Source: Pectinophora gossypiella (Eukaryota; Arthropoda; Insecta; Lepidoptera; Gelechiidae). From it: a DNA stretch of 64,000 nucleotides. A program made the translations under genes and the position numbers. Location of the stretch: assembly GCF_024362695.1 (NCBI RefSeq), contig NC_065422.1, positions 2,170,001 through 2,234,000 on the forward strand, given 5' to 3'. Of this stretch, positions 32,150 to 42,520 are shown piece by piece (position 1 is the first letter of the stretch; every line of letters starts with the position of its first letter). The notes below the pieces were generated by a model. That model was not told the origin of the DNA and did not search any database. It saw only the letters and a list, made by a program, of their open reading frames with translations.

Positions 32150-32268
32150 AGGTGTTAGCGACATCGTAACGAATACTGAGGGGGATGATTCAGACCATGA
32201 TTCTCAGTTGATACTCGTAGCAAGTGGAATTTCCTGTCGGAAAATTCAATAAAATTTGAGTGCTTTTT
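32150..32268 (+). mobile_element. MITE M, left half
   Basis: GGTGTTAGCGACATCGTAAC through GTGGAATTTCC; the right arm is missing. Confidence 0.65.
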
Positions 32269-33089
32269 ACGAGATTTAAAAAAAAAAAAAATATTTCAAA
32301 AATATTTATTTTTCAAAATTGGCTTACAAAGTTAGCGATGAATGTCAAAAAATTAAATTACATATTATGTAACCAGCTTGAAAACTACTACCACATCGGA
32401 AATTGTAACGCTGAGGGAAAGACGTTTCCAGAAAACCTCCCAGCACAGGGCTCTAGTCCTACTGTTTCATTTTTTTAAATCCAGTTTGTATTACATAATT
32501 TATAGACTTAAATACAATGGTATTCCAATTACAGTCGGTGGAAGGAAAGTGAAAAATAAAATTGTATATTCGATGTTCCTGCCTAGTACCGGCCCTGTAC
32601 ACCCAGCCAGGACGTATCTCTCTGTACCAGGAGTATTTACATTAAGTCGATGGAGTTTATTGTTGTCATTTTGTTTCACTAGTATAAATGAATATAGAGC
32701 TTTATTTTTACATTGTAACTGTTATTTCAAGTCATTTTGTAACTCAGATGGTGAATTTGTTTTGGTCTCTCCTTTAATATGTAAGTATAGTAGATATATT
32801 CATATTCATTTATTGCATGTCACAAACATAAATTAAGGTGGAACATAGTAAGAAGGTACTTGTGACGCCCTGCAAGCGCACGACAATATAAAAGAGGCGA
32901 CACTAGGTGCCTTATCATAACAATATTATAACATCTAACTAAATATTATTATTAAGTAATTAGGTACAAAATTATATAATACAGTTGTTTAGTATGTGTA
33001 CCGCACCACACGTGTAAAATTTAATTTATAATAAGATTAGAAAAAAAACAACTTAAGAACACATCTCGAAAATAACAAGAAATTTGGTA
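32269..33089. other. No gene; LINE-tail piece
   Basis: TTATTTTTCAAAATTGGCTT at about 32306 repeats the piece at 31160 and, diverged, at 56600. The open stretch around 32378-32836 shows no protein motif and I do not call it a gene. Confidence 0.4.
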
Positions 33090-33215
33090 AACAGCTCAAA
33101 TAATAATTAACATATACAATACAAAACGCTTCAAAGAAGCAATTACAAAGTGACAAGAAAAGCCCAATCGACGGCCTTATTAACAGGAATTTCTTCCAGG
33201 CAACCTTAGGGTTGA
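33090..33215 (-). mobile_element. LINE 3' tail, diverged
   Basis: It includes GAATTTCTTCCAGGCAACCT, a relative of the tail at 10430. Confidence 0.4.
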
Positions 33216-33283
33216 AGAACTTGCTAAATATTGGAGGGACGGAACTATATAAGAGTGAGTAAATTATCATCATTAATTTTAGA

Positions 33284-33620
33284 GCCAAGCTTTTGTCGGT
33301 GTAGCATTCTCCATGCTACTATTTAGATAAAAATAGGGCAGTCGTTTCCCTCTTTCCTTCTGCCCCGCAGTACTCTGTCTGACGCGAGTGGGATGGCGCC
33401 CAGAGTAGTCTATTTCAAAGCCGTCCTAGGATTCCTGTCCTCCGCCTCTGAATAGTACTGACAGTTACTGCTGTCCTCTGTCAGGTTCCAGTTTACAGTC
33501 CTGGTAACTTGCCCCTTCCGTCCTGTATTTTCGTACCGATGATGGCTCCTATCTCTGCCTCTGCAACCGTTGAGGTCTTCACCCTTATCCCTGGGCAAGG
33601 GTTCTACGTTATACCCCGTA
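33284..33620 (-). repeat. Repeat W, second and longer copy
   Basis: It reads as the reverse of 7372-7645 with about 60 more bases at the far end (CCCTTATCCCTGGGCAAGGG). Confidence 0.55.
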
Positions 33621-33787
33621 GGTCTGGTAGCAGTTAAAAAATATACTTATAGGGTAAATAGACATACTAAAATATACATATTCATAAACTTACGTCATAG
33701 AATAAAGACACTACGCGAGATACTACACATAGAATGGACATTCTCCGGCCCGCACCAATTCGTATGGGGCGCACTAGATTTAAACCC

Positions 33788-34034
33788 ACGCTGCTCCACT
33801 GCGGGTTGGTGGAGGTATTTTTATGGCTAATAGCCGGACCCGCGGCTTAACGTGCCCTCCGAAGCACGGAATCAACTTATTTATTCAGACAATCAGGTGA
33901 TTCAAGCCTGTAAAGTCCTTACCAAACATAGGACAGTCTCGCAAAGTGATTTCGACAATATCCCCATCGGGAATCGAACCCGGACCTCCAGATCGCGAGC
34001 CTAATAACGCTCTAACCACTAGACCACGGAGGCT
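33788..34034 (-). mobile_element. SINE-D without its 3' tail
   Basis: Head and core present on the minus strand. The last 80 bases are missing, and unrelated sequence similar to 50165-50265 takes their place. Confidence 0.75.
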
Positions 34035-34341
34035 GTTTACGACATGCTAGAAAATATAATCAGTTAAACGCCAACACAAAAGTCGCATAAAGTGAGTCGT
34101 AGTATAATAGGTGTTTACCGTTTAAAGGACGATTTTTTTCCATCACTTTTTGGTTACAGAGTGTATTCGCTTCAGCATGAGTAATCTTTTCCGTTACATT
34201 TCACTCGCCATTTCATTTATCCCAAGGGTAAAAAAGTCGACATATTTTCATATTTATAAGTAAAACCCTTTTCAGGGTGTGCGGTCACAGAAGGCGTTTG
34301 GTAAAAGGGAAACCTAGGAGATATACCTACTTAGGCATCAG

Positions 34342-34664
34342 CCTCAGTGGTCTAGTGGTTAGAGCGTTACGCTCAAGATCTGGAGGTCCGGGTTCGATTC
34401 CCGATGGGGACATTGTCGAATGACTTTGTGAGACTGTCCTTTGTTTGATAAGGACTTTTCAGGCTTGAATCACCTGATTGTCCGAAAAAGTAAGATGATT
34501 CCGTGCTTCGGAGGGCACGTTAAGCCGTTGGTCCCGGCTGTTAGCCGTAAAAACACCTCCACCAACCCGCAGTGGAGCAGCGTGGTGGAGTATGCTCCAT
34601 ACCCCCTCCGGTTGATTGAGGGGAGGCCTGTGCCCAGCAGTGGGACGTATATAGGCAGTTTATG
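34342..34664 (+). mobile_element. SINE-D, full length, 9-10 bp target duplication
   Basis: TAGGCATCAG occurs at 34332-34341 and 34665-34674. Head, core and RTE-like tail are complete; it is a good plus-strand reference copy. Confidence 0.9.
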
Positions 34665-34768
34665 TAGGCATCAGAATTAATAACACATAAGAAGAAAAAG
34701 TAAGCTTCTTAAACGGGGAGCGCCGATCCTAAACCCGGTACCGAATTACACCAATGAGTTATTAATTT

Positions 34769-35069
34769 ATCTTAGTGGTTGAGCATGGGGCTCTCGATCT
34801 GGAGGTCCTGGGTTCGATTCCCTGTGGAGACATATCACAAAAATTACTTTGTGGTCCCTAGTTTGGTTAGGACATTACAGGCTAAAAGTAAAGATGATCC
34901 GTGTGAAGGCACTTTAAGCCGTTGGTCCCGGTTACTACTTACTGATGTAAGTAAGTAGTCCTTACATGAGCCATATCAGGAGCCTTTGGCGGCTCAATAG
35001 TGACCCTGACACCAAGGTTGATGAGGTTGGTACTCCACCTCATAACCCACACTATAGAAGAAGAAGAAA
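34769..35069 (+). mobile_element. SINE-E, near full length
   Basis: Partial A box (TTAGTGGTTGAGC), B box (GGGTTCGATTCCC), linker, core with a small deletion, and the tail ending AGAAGAAGAAG. Confidence 0.8.
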
Positions 35070-35151
35070 CTCACGCGATACAAAAATGTATTGTAATGAC
35101 AGAAGCATATCGAAAACGAATTGTTGCTTGATATCTGGATCGCATTATGTA

Positions 35152-35385
35152 TACAGGGTGTTAGTGACATCGTAAAGAAAACTTTGAAGGATGATTCAGA
35201 CCATGATTCTGAGTTAATCTCGAGTGGACTTTTCCGTCGCAAAAGTATGGAACTGAAAATAATAAATAAAAACACAAAAAATTTTCATGAATTTTCCGAC
35301 AGGAAATTCCACTTGATATCAACTCAGAATCATGGTCTGAATCATCCCCCTCAGTATTCGTTACGATGTCACTAACACCCTGTAT
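35152..35385. mobile_element. MITE M nested in MITE T
   Basis: Complete element with inverted ends. Comparison with the uninterrupted MITE T at 57295 (TTATGCATAGAATTATG) suggests insertion at TA with TA duplicated. Confidence 0.85.
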
Positions 35386-35533
35386 AGAATGATGTTGCTA
35401 CCTGTATTGCTTCTCTTTAATTTGATCAGAATAATAATGGGTGAAAGATGGAATTGTACCTTGGTGTAATAAAAGATGACAATGGTCATCATTTATACCC
35501 AAAAACAATGATAAAAGATGCATATGTATCCAT

Positions 35534-35815
35534 ATTGAGGAGCTCGGTGGCGAGCGGTAAACGCGCTCGGTCTGCGATTGTTGAAGTTAAGCAACTTTCG
35601 CAAAGGCCGGTCGTAGGATGGGTGACCACAAAAAAAAAGTTTTCATCCGTGCTTCGGAAGGCACGTTAAGCCGTTGGTTCCGGCTGCATTAGCAGTCGTT
35701 AATAACCATCAATCCGCACTGGGCCCGCGTGATGGTTTAACGCCCGATCTCCCTAACCATCCATAGGGAAGGCCCGTACCCCAGCAGTGGGGACGTTAAT
35801 GGGCTGATGACGATG
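35534..35815 (+). mobile_element. SINE-C nested in MITE T, 10-bp target duplication
   Basis: ATGTATCCAT flanks it (35524-35533, 35816-35825). It starts near GAGGAGCTCGG and carries the 5S-like segment, the core and a tail GGGCTGATGACGATG. Confidence 0.9.
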
Positions 35816-35949
35816 ATGTATCCATGAAATTAGAAATTTCAACGAAGAAAAAACTTAACAACGCCATCTATCGTATTTTTGGGGAACGCCGATTGGAAAG
35901 TACCTCTGTACATTTTATTCAACAATGTATTTTAAAATCGTTTTTTGTT

Positions 35950-36048
35950 TTTTTTTTTTGACGTGACTTATTGTAGATTTGCCGCAGATGGCATTAACTA
36001 CTTGGCCGGACTAATGGGGAGCGCTGAAGGCTCTCACCCGGTTTAAAA
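35950..36048 (-). mobile_element. Retroposon B, short 3' copy
   Basis: The last 90 bases plus A tail on the minus strand, much like the copy at 7275. Confidence 0.7.
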
Positions 36049-36124
36049 TCGTTCACAGGCATAAAGTATCTTTAAGTGGGTTGCGGGCAACCAATTAAAT
36101 ATTAACGGTGGTTATCGATAAATT

Positions 36125-36359
36125 TGTTGAGACCAATGTCCACTCATCCAAAACCTTTAAATTATATAGGCTATACTTTATGGCGCTTTACTTCTATAAT
36201 ATAAGAAAGTGATTGTCTTTGGTTAAGCTCTCTCTCTGGAAAAATATTGTAGAACGTGGTGTAAGATTTTTGATGAAGAAGCATTATAATAAAAGAACAA
36301 TAAATAATATCGAGTTTTAATGAGAAACAAGAAGAAGAAATATCCCGGCATCCCCAACA
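36125..36359 (+). repeat. 5' LTR of the copia element
   Basis: TGTTGAGACC...CCCCAACA, 235 bases. It contains a short AATAAA-like motif (ACAATAAATAA) near 36300. Confidence 0.92.
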
Positions 36360-36360
36360 G

Positions 36361-36371
36361 TGGTAGCAGAG
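36361..36371 (+). promoter_or_regulatory. tRNA primer binding site
   Basis: TGGTAGCAGAG begins one base after the LTR. It is the complement of the 3' end (CTCTGCTACCA) of animal initiator tRNA-Met. Confidence 0.75.
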
Positions 36372-36422
36372 CGTAGTTCCGAGAAATTGGTAAGAAAATC
36401 AACAAGATTCTAATAAGGAAAA

Positions 36423-37940
36423 ATGGCGTCATCGGAATTCCAGAAATTTCATTGTAATATTAGACAATTTGCCGGCGAAGACTATGCAGTATGGAAATTC
36501 AGAATTAGCGCAATATTGAGAGAAAATGAATGTTTGGATGCTATAAAAAATATCGAGTTTGCGAGTAATAAAGAAAACACAAAAGCTGAAGCACGTGCTC
36601 AAAGCATAATAATTGGCGCAGTGGCCGACACATATTTAGATTACATTCAAGATGAAGACACAGCCTATAATATGATTCAAAAATTGGAAAGTAATTTCAT
36701 GAAGAAAGGAACAAGAAGCAAACTATTTTTGAGACGACAATTAACGGACATAAAATACATAGAAGGTACACCACTATGTGATCATTTTTTGACATTATCT
36801 AAATTATTTAATCAACTAAGGGATGCCGGAAGTCCATTGAGCGAAGAAGAAAAAATAAATATTATATTGTTGTCAATGCCATCGTCATATGACATTATTG
36901 TAACAACACTGGAATCAATGCCCAACCTTACAGTCGACATAGTGAAAGATCGTCTACTTGGTGAAGAAGAAAAAAGAAACAAAATAGAAAAAATAGAAAA
37001 AGGACATTATAAAACTGCTTTTACATGTTTTCAATGCGGAAAGGAAGGACATAGAAAATATGAATGCCGTTCAAGAACTTGGTCAAGAGGACAGACATAT
37101 ACTCCTGGAAGTGGACAGACATATACATCTGGAAGAGGACAGACATATACTCCTGGAAGTGGACAGATATATACATCTGGAAGAGGACAGACATATACAC
37201 CCGGACAAGGACAATCATATACACCTAGACGAGGACAGAGAGGATATCAAGGACCAAACAGAGGATTTCGTGGGAATGGAAGAACAGGTAACGGACAACG
37301 GGGATGGCAAAATCAGACGTTTGCTGCAGACATGTCAGCAGAGGAAGGTGCATATTGTTCAGGAACGGACAAGGAATTTTCAGGTGAGCGAGTAAAATTG
37401 AATAATGATAGTGAAACGTTAACTTGGTGTATTGACTCTGGCTGCTCTGATCATTTAATTAATACTAAAGATTATTTTTACGAATATGTGGAATTAAGTA
37501 AACCAAAAATTATAGCTGCAGCTAAAAATGGTGTAACTTTAACAGCAGTAGGAATTGGAAATATATATGTGAAAGCTTATGTAGGACAAAGATGTTCTGA
37601 CTTTACTATAAAAAATGTTTATTATGTACCGGAATTGAGAAAAAATTTATTGTCTGTATCTAAAATAGAAAACAGTGGTTTCAAAGTTGAATTTTCTAAC
37701 GGCAAAGTGAGAATATATAAACACAATTATCTATCTTTGATAGGCAATATTGAGGGTTCATTGTACACTATTAAAGTGTTTCCACAATTTGAAATTGAGA
37801 GTAACTTTATATCAAAACATGAAAGTGATATGTTACAGTTGTGGCATAGAAGGTTTGGTCATTTAGGATTAAAAAACTTAAATTTACTTGCACAGAGACA
37901 AATGGTCCATGGATTAGATAACTTAAAAATAACACAATAG
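36423..37940 (+). CDS. Copia Gag, protease and start of integrase
   Basis: 505 residues. The N-terminal Gag region is followed by a CCHC knuckle (C202, C205, H210, C215), then six 8-residue repeats at 223-270 (types GQTYTPGS and GQTYTSGR), a Gly/Arg-rich stretch and the protease site at D338-S-G. The C-terminal part is the pre-integrase segment with LWHRRFGHLG. The frame stops at TAG (37938-37940), in the middle of the integrase zinc finger, where other copia elements read on. The next frame is -1 and overlaps this one by only 16 bases. Confidence 0.9.
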   Translation: MASSEFQKFHCNIRQFAGEDYAVWKFRISAILRENECLDAIKNIEFASNKENTKAEARAQSIIIGAVADTYLDYIQDEDTAYNMIQKLESNFMKKGTRSKLFLRRQLTDIKYIEGTPLCDHFLTLSKLFNQLRDAGSPLSEEEKINIILLSMPSSYDIIVTTLESMPNLTVDIVKDRLLGEEEKRNKIEKIEKGHYKTAFTCFQCGKEGHRKYECRSRTWSRGQTYTPGSGQTYTSGRGQTYTPGSGQIYTSGRGQTYTPGQGQSYTPRRGQRGYQGPNRGFRGNGRTGNGQRGWQNQTFAADMSAEEGAYCSGTDKEFSGERVKLNNDSETLTWCIDSGCSDHLINTKDYFYEYVELSKPKIIAAAKNGVTLTAVGIGNIYVKAYVGQRCSDFTIKNVYYVPELRKNLLSVSKIENSGFKVEFSNGKVRIYKHNYLSLIGNIEGSLYTIKVFPQFEIESNFISKHESDMLQLWHRRFGHLGLKNLNLLAQRQMVHGLDNLKITQ

Positions 37941-40567
37941 ATCATACTTTATGTGAACCATGTTTGGTAGGAAAAATGACAAAATTACCTTTCAATAAAT
38001 CAGGACGTAGGGCAACTAGGCCTCTTGAGTTAGTACATACCGATGTGTGTGGTCCCATAAATCCAGCTACTAAAGAAGGATATAAATATTTTGTAACATT
38101 CATTGATGATTACACACATTTTGTAATTGTATATTTAATTTCAAACAAAAGTGAAGTTTTTGAAAAATTCAAAATTTATTATAATTATGCAACTAATCAT
38201 TTTCAAACTAACCTTTTGAAGTTGAGATCAGATAATGGTAGGGAATATGTATCAAGGGAATTTCAAGATTTTTGCTATGACAAAGGTATACAGATGCAAC
38301 ACACAGTGCCGTATAACCCACAGATGAACGGAGTAGCGGAACGAATGAACAGGACTTTAGTAGAAAAGGTGAGGACAATTCTCATTGATTCTAAACTTGG
38401 AAAGGACTTTTGGGGGCATGCTGTGTTATTCTCAGCATATGTTACGAATAGAAGCCCAACATTGGGAAAGGACAAGACCCCTTCAGAATTATGGGAAGGA
38501 AGAGTACCAAATGTATCGAATATGAGAGTATTTGGATGTGTAGCATATAATTATGTTCCTAAAGAGTTGAGACAGAAACTGGATAATAATGGAAAAAGGA
38601 TGATATTTATAGGATATAGTACTTCTGGATATAAATTATATGATGAGGAGACAAATAAGGTTATAGTTGGGAGAAATGTAGTATTCAATGAAAAACAAAA
38701 GAAAGAAGATGAATATTGTTATATACCGTTTAATATGGATAAAGAAAAACTAGATGATACAGAAGGAGACAAAGAAGATGAAAAAGAAGAATATCAGGAA
38801 TGTCAAGAAGAAGTATGTGAAGAAAAAATATGTGAAGTAGAAGAAAATATAATTAGTATAAAGCCAAGACAGGAAAATAAAGAGAAGAAAATTTATGGAA
38901 AACCAGGACGTGACAACAAGGAGAAGAAAGAGATTAAATTACAAGAAAGAGGGAGAGATAAAAGGAAGATAGTGAAGCCAAAGTGGCAAGAGGAGTATGA
39001 ATTGGATTTAAGTTCAGAAGATGAAGCGTTGTATGCTCTATTGACAAGTCAACAAGACGTACCATTAAATTTTGATGATATAAATCAAAGAGAAGATAAA
39101 GTAGAATGGGAAAAGGCAGTAGCTGAAGAATTAAAAGTATTAAAGGATAGTGACACATGGAGAATTGTACATAAACCAGAGAAAGAAAGGTTACTGGATA
39201 GTAAATGGATATTTACAAGAAAAGAAGTAGGAAATGAGGAAATATGCAAAGCAAGATTAGTAGTAAGAGGTTTTCAACAGAAGGAGAATTTAGAAGATAT
39301 ATACTCACCAGTACTGAAGCTTCAAACCTTGAGAGTTTTATTATCTATTGCCGCACAAAAAGAATACAAAATCCATCAGATGGATGTAAAAGGAGCATTT
39401 CTATATGGGAGGATAGATGAAGATGTATATTTGAAACCTCCACAAGGACTAGATATTCCAGAAAGTCATGTGTTGAAACTTCAAAAGTCATTATACGGAC
39501 TCAAGAAATCACCAAAATACTGGTATGAAAAATTCACTGAAGTAATTACAAATTATGGATTTATCCGTTCACAAAATGATTACTGCCTCTATAACAAAGG
39601 TGAAATCTATATACTTTTATATGTAGATGATTTACTCATAATTGGGCCAAATGAAAAAGAGATAGAAAAGATAAAGTTATTTTTGAAAACACAATTTAGA
39701 ATGAAGGATTTAGGTTCTGATAATTTAACTTACCTTGGAATTAGCATTCAAAATAATTCAGAGTGCATTTCAATAAATCAAACCAAATATTTACAAAATG
39801 TTTTATTAAAATATAACATGATTGACTGCAAAGGTTGTAACTCACCGATGGACTTAAACTTTAAACTTGAGTTTGATGATTCAGAAATTGATATGTCTCT
39901 TGAATACCAATGTAGATCTTTGATAGGTTCTTTAATGTACGCCATGGTAAGCACCAGACCAGACTTTGCCACATCAGTATCATATTTAAGTAGATTTCAG
40001 TCAAAACCAACTCTAAAGTTGTGGAAAGCTTTAAAAAGAGTACTTAGATATGTTAAACAAACAGTAAATTACAGCTTGATATATTATAAAAATAACTTAA
40101 ATGACTGTGACATTCTGATAGGTTTTGCTGATGCCGATTTTGCTCGAGATAGTGATAGAAAATCTACTAGTGGATATATATTTAAATTGTTTGGAAATAC
40201 AATTTCGTGGAGATCTAGAAAACAAAGTACAGTAGCACTTAGTACTACAGAAGCAGAGTTAGTATCATTGTGTGAGGCATCCGTAGAAGCATGTTGGTTA
40301 CATAAGTTGTTGTCAGATTTAAATATTAATATTAAAAATGTTGTAATTTATGAAGATAATCAAAGCACCATGAAAACTGTTAAAAATCCAGACCAAAAGA
40401 GATTGAAACATGTTGATGTAAAGTTCAATTTCGTTAAACAAAAGGTAGAGGAAGGATTGATCACTGTTAAATATATTTCAACTGTAGATCAACTTGCTGA
40501 TGTTTTCACCAAGCCTCTTGTTGGTGAAAGATTTTGTAAGTTAATTAACATGCTAAACTTAAAGTAA
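37922..40567 (+). CDS. Copia integrase, reverse transcriptase and RNase H
   Basis: Open from 37922, with no ATG near its start (an in-frame ATG first appears at 37976). The first visible residues include CEPC, the last two cysteines of the integrase finger. The integrase core shows HTDVCGP, SDNGREY and NGVAERMNRTL. A Lys/Glu-rich linker follows. The reverse transcriptase has WIFTRKE, KARLVVRGFQQ, QMDVKGAFLYG and YVDD (Tyr at 39620). RNase H has ADADFA, TEAELVSL and YEDNQS, with a complete C-terminus (LADVFTKPL). As it stands it is separated from Gag by a frameshift, so this copy makes Pol only if ribosomes shift or if the break is a sequence error. Confidence 0.9.
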   Translation, partial: LKNNTIDHTLCEPCLVGKMTKLPFNKSGRRATRPLELVHTDVCGPINPATKEGYKYFVTFIDDYTHFVIVYLISNKSEVFEKFKIYYNYATNHFQTNLLKLRSDNGREYVSREFQDFCYDKGIQMQHTVPYNPQMNGVAERMNRTLVEKVRTILIDSKLGKDFWGHAVLFSAYVTNRSPTLGKDKTPSELWEGRVPNVSNMRVFGCVAYNYVPKELRQKLDNNGKRMIFIGYSTSGYKLYDEETNKVIVGRNVVFNEKQKKEDEYCYIPFNMDKEKLDDTEGDKEDEKEEYQECQEEVCEEKICEVEENIISIKPRQENKEKKIYGKPGRDNKEKKEIKLQERGRDKRKIVKPKWQEEYELDLSSEDEALYALLTSQQDVPLNFDDINQREDKVEWEKAVAEELKVLKDSDTWRIVHKPEKERLLDSKWIFTRKEVGNEEICKARLVVRGFQQKENLEDIYSPVLKLQTLRVLLSIAAQKEYKIHQMDVKGAFLYGRIDEDVYLKPPQGLDIPESHVLKLQKSLYGLKKSPKYWYEKFTEVITNYGFIRSQNDYCLYNKGEIYILLYVDDLLIIGPNEKEIEKIKLFLKTQFRMKDLGSDNLTYLGISIQNNSECISINQTKYLQNVLLKYNMIDCKGCNSPMDLNFKLEFDDSEIDMSLEYQCRSLIGSLMYAMVSTRPDFATSVSYLSRFQSKPTLKLWKALKRVLRYVKQTVNYSLIYYKNNLNDCDILIGFADADFARDSDRKSTSGYIFKLFGNTISWRSRKQSTVALSTTEAELVSLCEASVEACWLHKLLSDLNINIKNVVIYEDNQSTMKTVKNPDQKRLKHVDVKFNFVKQKVEEGLITVKYISTVDQLADVFTKPLVGERFCKLINMLNLK

Positions 40568-41016
40568 AATATGTTGTATGTAATTATGTAGTAAGTTTAA
40601 AACGTTGAAGAATTTAGCGTTAGTAAAAGAAAGTTATTAAGTTAGAATAGATAAAAGTAAATAAATAGATAAAAAATAGGATTAAATAAATAAGTTAAAT
40701 AGAGAAATGAGTTAGTATAAGAACAATTTTGTTTAGAAAAAGTATGTTTTTTTTTTTTATAAATTAGAGAAATAAATAAGTTAGTGACTGTGGATTAGTA
40801 TAAGAATTATTTTGGTTAGTTTTTTTAATGTTTAAAAGTAAATTGAGTTAGTTTTTTTTTGGTGTTGGTTGTTTTTGAAAGAGTAGGGTGTTTATTTAAA
40901 GAATATGTTGTTTATGTTAGTATCATTTAGAAGTTTTATTTTTTGGTTATTATGATAGGGGATATGTTTCTTATGTTTTCTTTAATAATGTTTATGTTTT
41001 TGTAATGAGTGAACAT
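40568..41016 (+). other. 3' untranslated region of the copia element
   Basis: Strongly AT-rich and T-run-rich, without a frame or repeat of note. It runs from the stop codon to the polypurine tract. Confidence 0.6.
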
Positions 41017-41028
41017 TGAGGGAGAGAT
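41017..41028 (+). promoter_or_regulatory. Polypurine tract of the copia element
   Basis: TTGAGGGAGAGAT lies directly before the 3' LTR, where plus-strand synthesis is primed. Confidence 0.65.
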
Positions 41029-41263
41029 TGTTGAGACCAATGTCCACTCATCCAAAACCTTTAAATTATATAGGCTATACTTTATGGCGCTTTACTTCTA
41101 TAATATAAGAAAGTGATTGTCTTTGGTTAAGCTCTCTCTCTGGAAAAATATTGTAGAACGTGGTGTAAGATTTTTGATGAAGAAGCATTATAATAAAAGA
41201 ACAATAAATAATATCGAGTTTTAATGAGAAACAAGAAGAAGAAATATCCCGGCATCCCCAACA
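41029..41263 (+). repeat. 3' LTR of the copia element
   Basis: Identical by eye to 36125-36359; followed by the AAATT target duplication. Confidence 0.92.
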
Positions 41264-41415
41264 AAATTGAACTATGTTGATGAGTTTTCGCGGTTTATCG
41301 TCGAGCGTTTGATACTTACTTTATTGTTGAAACAAACCGCCGGTCGAAATTGTTAAATAATGTCAGACGACATACATACATACGTAACTTCACGCCTATT
41401 TCCCACCGGGGTAAG

Positions 41416-41480
41416 AAGTCACTGTGGTTCTGTGGTGCACCGGCTTGCTTCTCAAACGGGGAACGTCGGTTCGAACTAAA
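41416..41480 (+). mobile_element. tRNA-like SINE head with A-rich tail
   Basis: GTGGTTCTGTGGTGCACCGG and GTCGGTTCGAAC resemble A and B boxes, followed by A-rich DNA with C and A runs. No family partner is seen. Confidence 0.4.
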
Positions 41481-41761
41481 AAAAACAAAAAAAAAAAACA
41501 AAAACAAAACAAAATTAGTCTAGTCTATGCATTTGTTTATAATTCCCACGACTGTATCTATTTTTTTTTGTGTTTAGTACATTTATCTTAAACATTGCAA
41601 TGTATGTTTAACATAAAACCGTTTAACTTAAAAAGTTTTTTTACCTATTTTTTATATTATGTGGGTGTTTTTGCAGAGGCTATTTGGTTTTGAAGTAGGC
41701 AATTCTCTAAACTTAAAAAAAAACACTGTTAAGTGGAGTGGATAGGATTTTTTTACAATAT

Positions 41762-42006
41762 TACTATCGAAATTAAGGTCACTATCGATCGTACTAAACT
41801 ATCGATAGTATCGATACTATCGATAGTATCGATACTATCGTTGCTTATCAATAGTATCGCCAAAAAAGAGCTATCGATACTATCGATACTATTATTAATC
41901 GATTAATCGATAGTATCGATACTATCGATTAATTATCGATACTATCGCTTTTTGGTAAACTATCGATAGTTCAATCGAAAACTATCGATAGGGCACTATC
42001 GAGCGG
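41762..42006. repeat. Dense TATCGATA palindrome cluster
   Basis: About 245 bases made largely of ACTATCGATA, GTATCGATAC and TATCGATAG units in both orientations, broken by short spacers (CAAAAAAGAG, TTTTTGGTAA). It is nearly self-complementary. In flies TATCGATA is the DREF site and clustered CGATA is bound by BEAF-32. That link is inference here. Confidence 0.8.
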
Positions 42007-42029
42007 CAACATTAGTTCGAAACCTGGTA

Positions 42030-42125
42030 CTTGGGGGTTAAAAAAGCCACATCGAATTCATCTAAGAAAGCAATATTGCAATTTGACATTTGCGCATATA
42101 AAAGTATGGTGCGCAATGCAAACAA
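42030..42125. mobile_element. MITE P, half copy
   Basis: CCACATCGAATTCATCTAAG through GCGCATATAAAAGTATGG; the right arm is absent. Confidence 0.55.
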
Positions 42126-42164
42126 ATGTGCACACACATACTATTGCCTTACACATACATACAC

Positions 42165-42482
42165 ATATTGCCTCTCACTTTGCGGTCGCAGATTCGATTG
42201 CAGTACAGGCCTAAACCAATGATTGTCGAATTTGTTTTCGAATTCATGTTTGGATCATACGTATAAATCAATATCACGTGCTCAGCGGTGAAGGAAAACA
42301 TCGTGAGGATGGGTATCCCGAGAAATGCGTTTTCGAAGGTATGACCTAACCTGTATTGGGCTGGTTTTCCCTTCGAGGTTTGGAAGGTCAGACAGGCAGC
42401 TGCGTCTGTAACGAACCAGACCTGACAAATCTTCAGGTTAGGTAGGTGGACCCTGTGAAAACGGAATAATTCTAAGGGGATG
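42165..42482 (+). mobile_element. SINE-G, head truncated
   Basis: It starts in the head (TTGCCTCTCACTTTGCGGTC) and continues through linker and body to a GGGGATGTG end. Confidence 0.7.
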
Positions 42483-42520
42483 TGTGCGTATTGTTGTCGT
42501 AGGTTTTAATGTATATTCTT

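Larger units (their letters stand above)
35100..35905. mobile_element. MITE T carrying two nested insertions
   Basis: Sequence matching 57240-57500 is interrupted first by a MITE M (35152-35385, at TA) and then by a SINE-C (35534-35815). It closes with the terminal arm (CGCCATCTATCGTATTTTTG). The left arm is missing. Confidence 0.7.
36125..41263 (+). mobile_element. Ty1/copia LTR retrotransposon, recent
   Basis: A 5139-bp element with 235-bp LTRs (36125-36359 and 41029-41263) that read as identical and have TG...CA ends. AAATT flanks it on both sides (36120-36124, 41264-41268). The domain order protease, integrase, reverse transcriptase, RNase H is that of copia. One frame break splits pol. 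Confidence 0.95.

Noticed and set aside
32378..32836. 152-codon plus-strand frame
   Set aside because: No motif, no promoter and poor codon pattern; the region holds a LINE-tail fragment and AT-rich DNA.
18319..35385. CRISPR-like or satellite arrays from the many short repeats
   Set aside because: The repeats are dispersed transposons with inverted ends or target duplications, not regularly spaced arrays.
37922..37940. Programmed -1 frameshift site in copia
   Set aside because: No canonical heptamer, and the position is inside the integrase finger and not at a Gag/Pol border. Kept only as a question in the findings.
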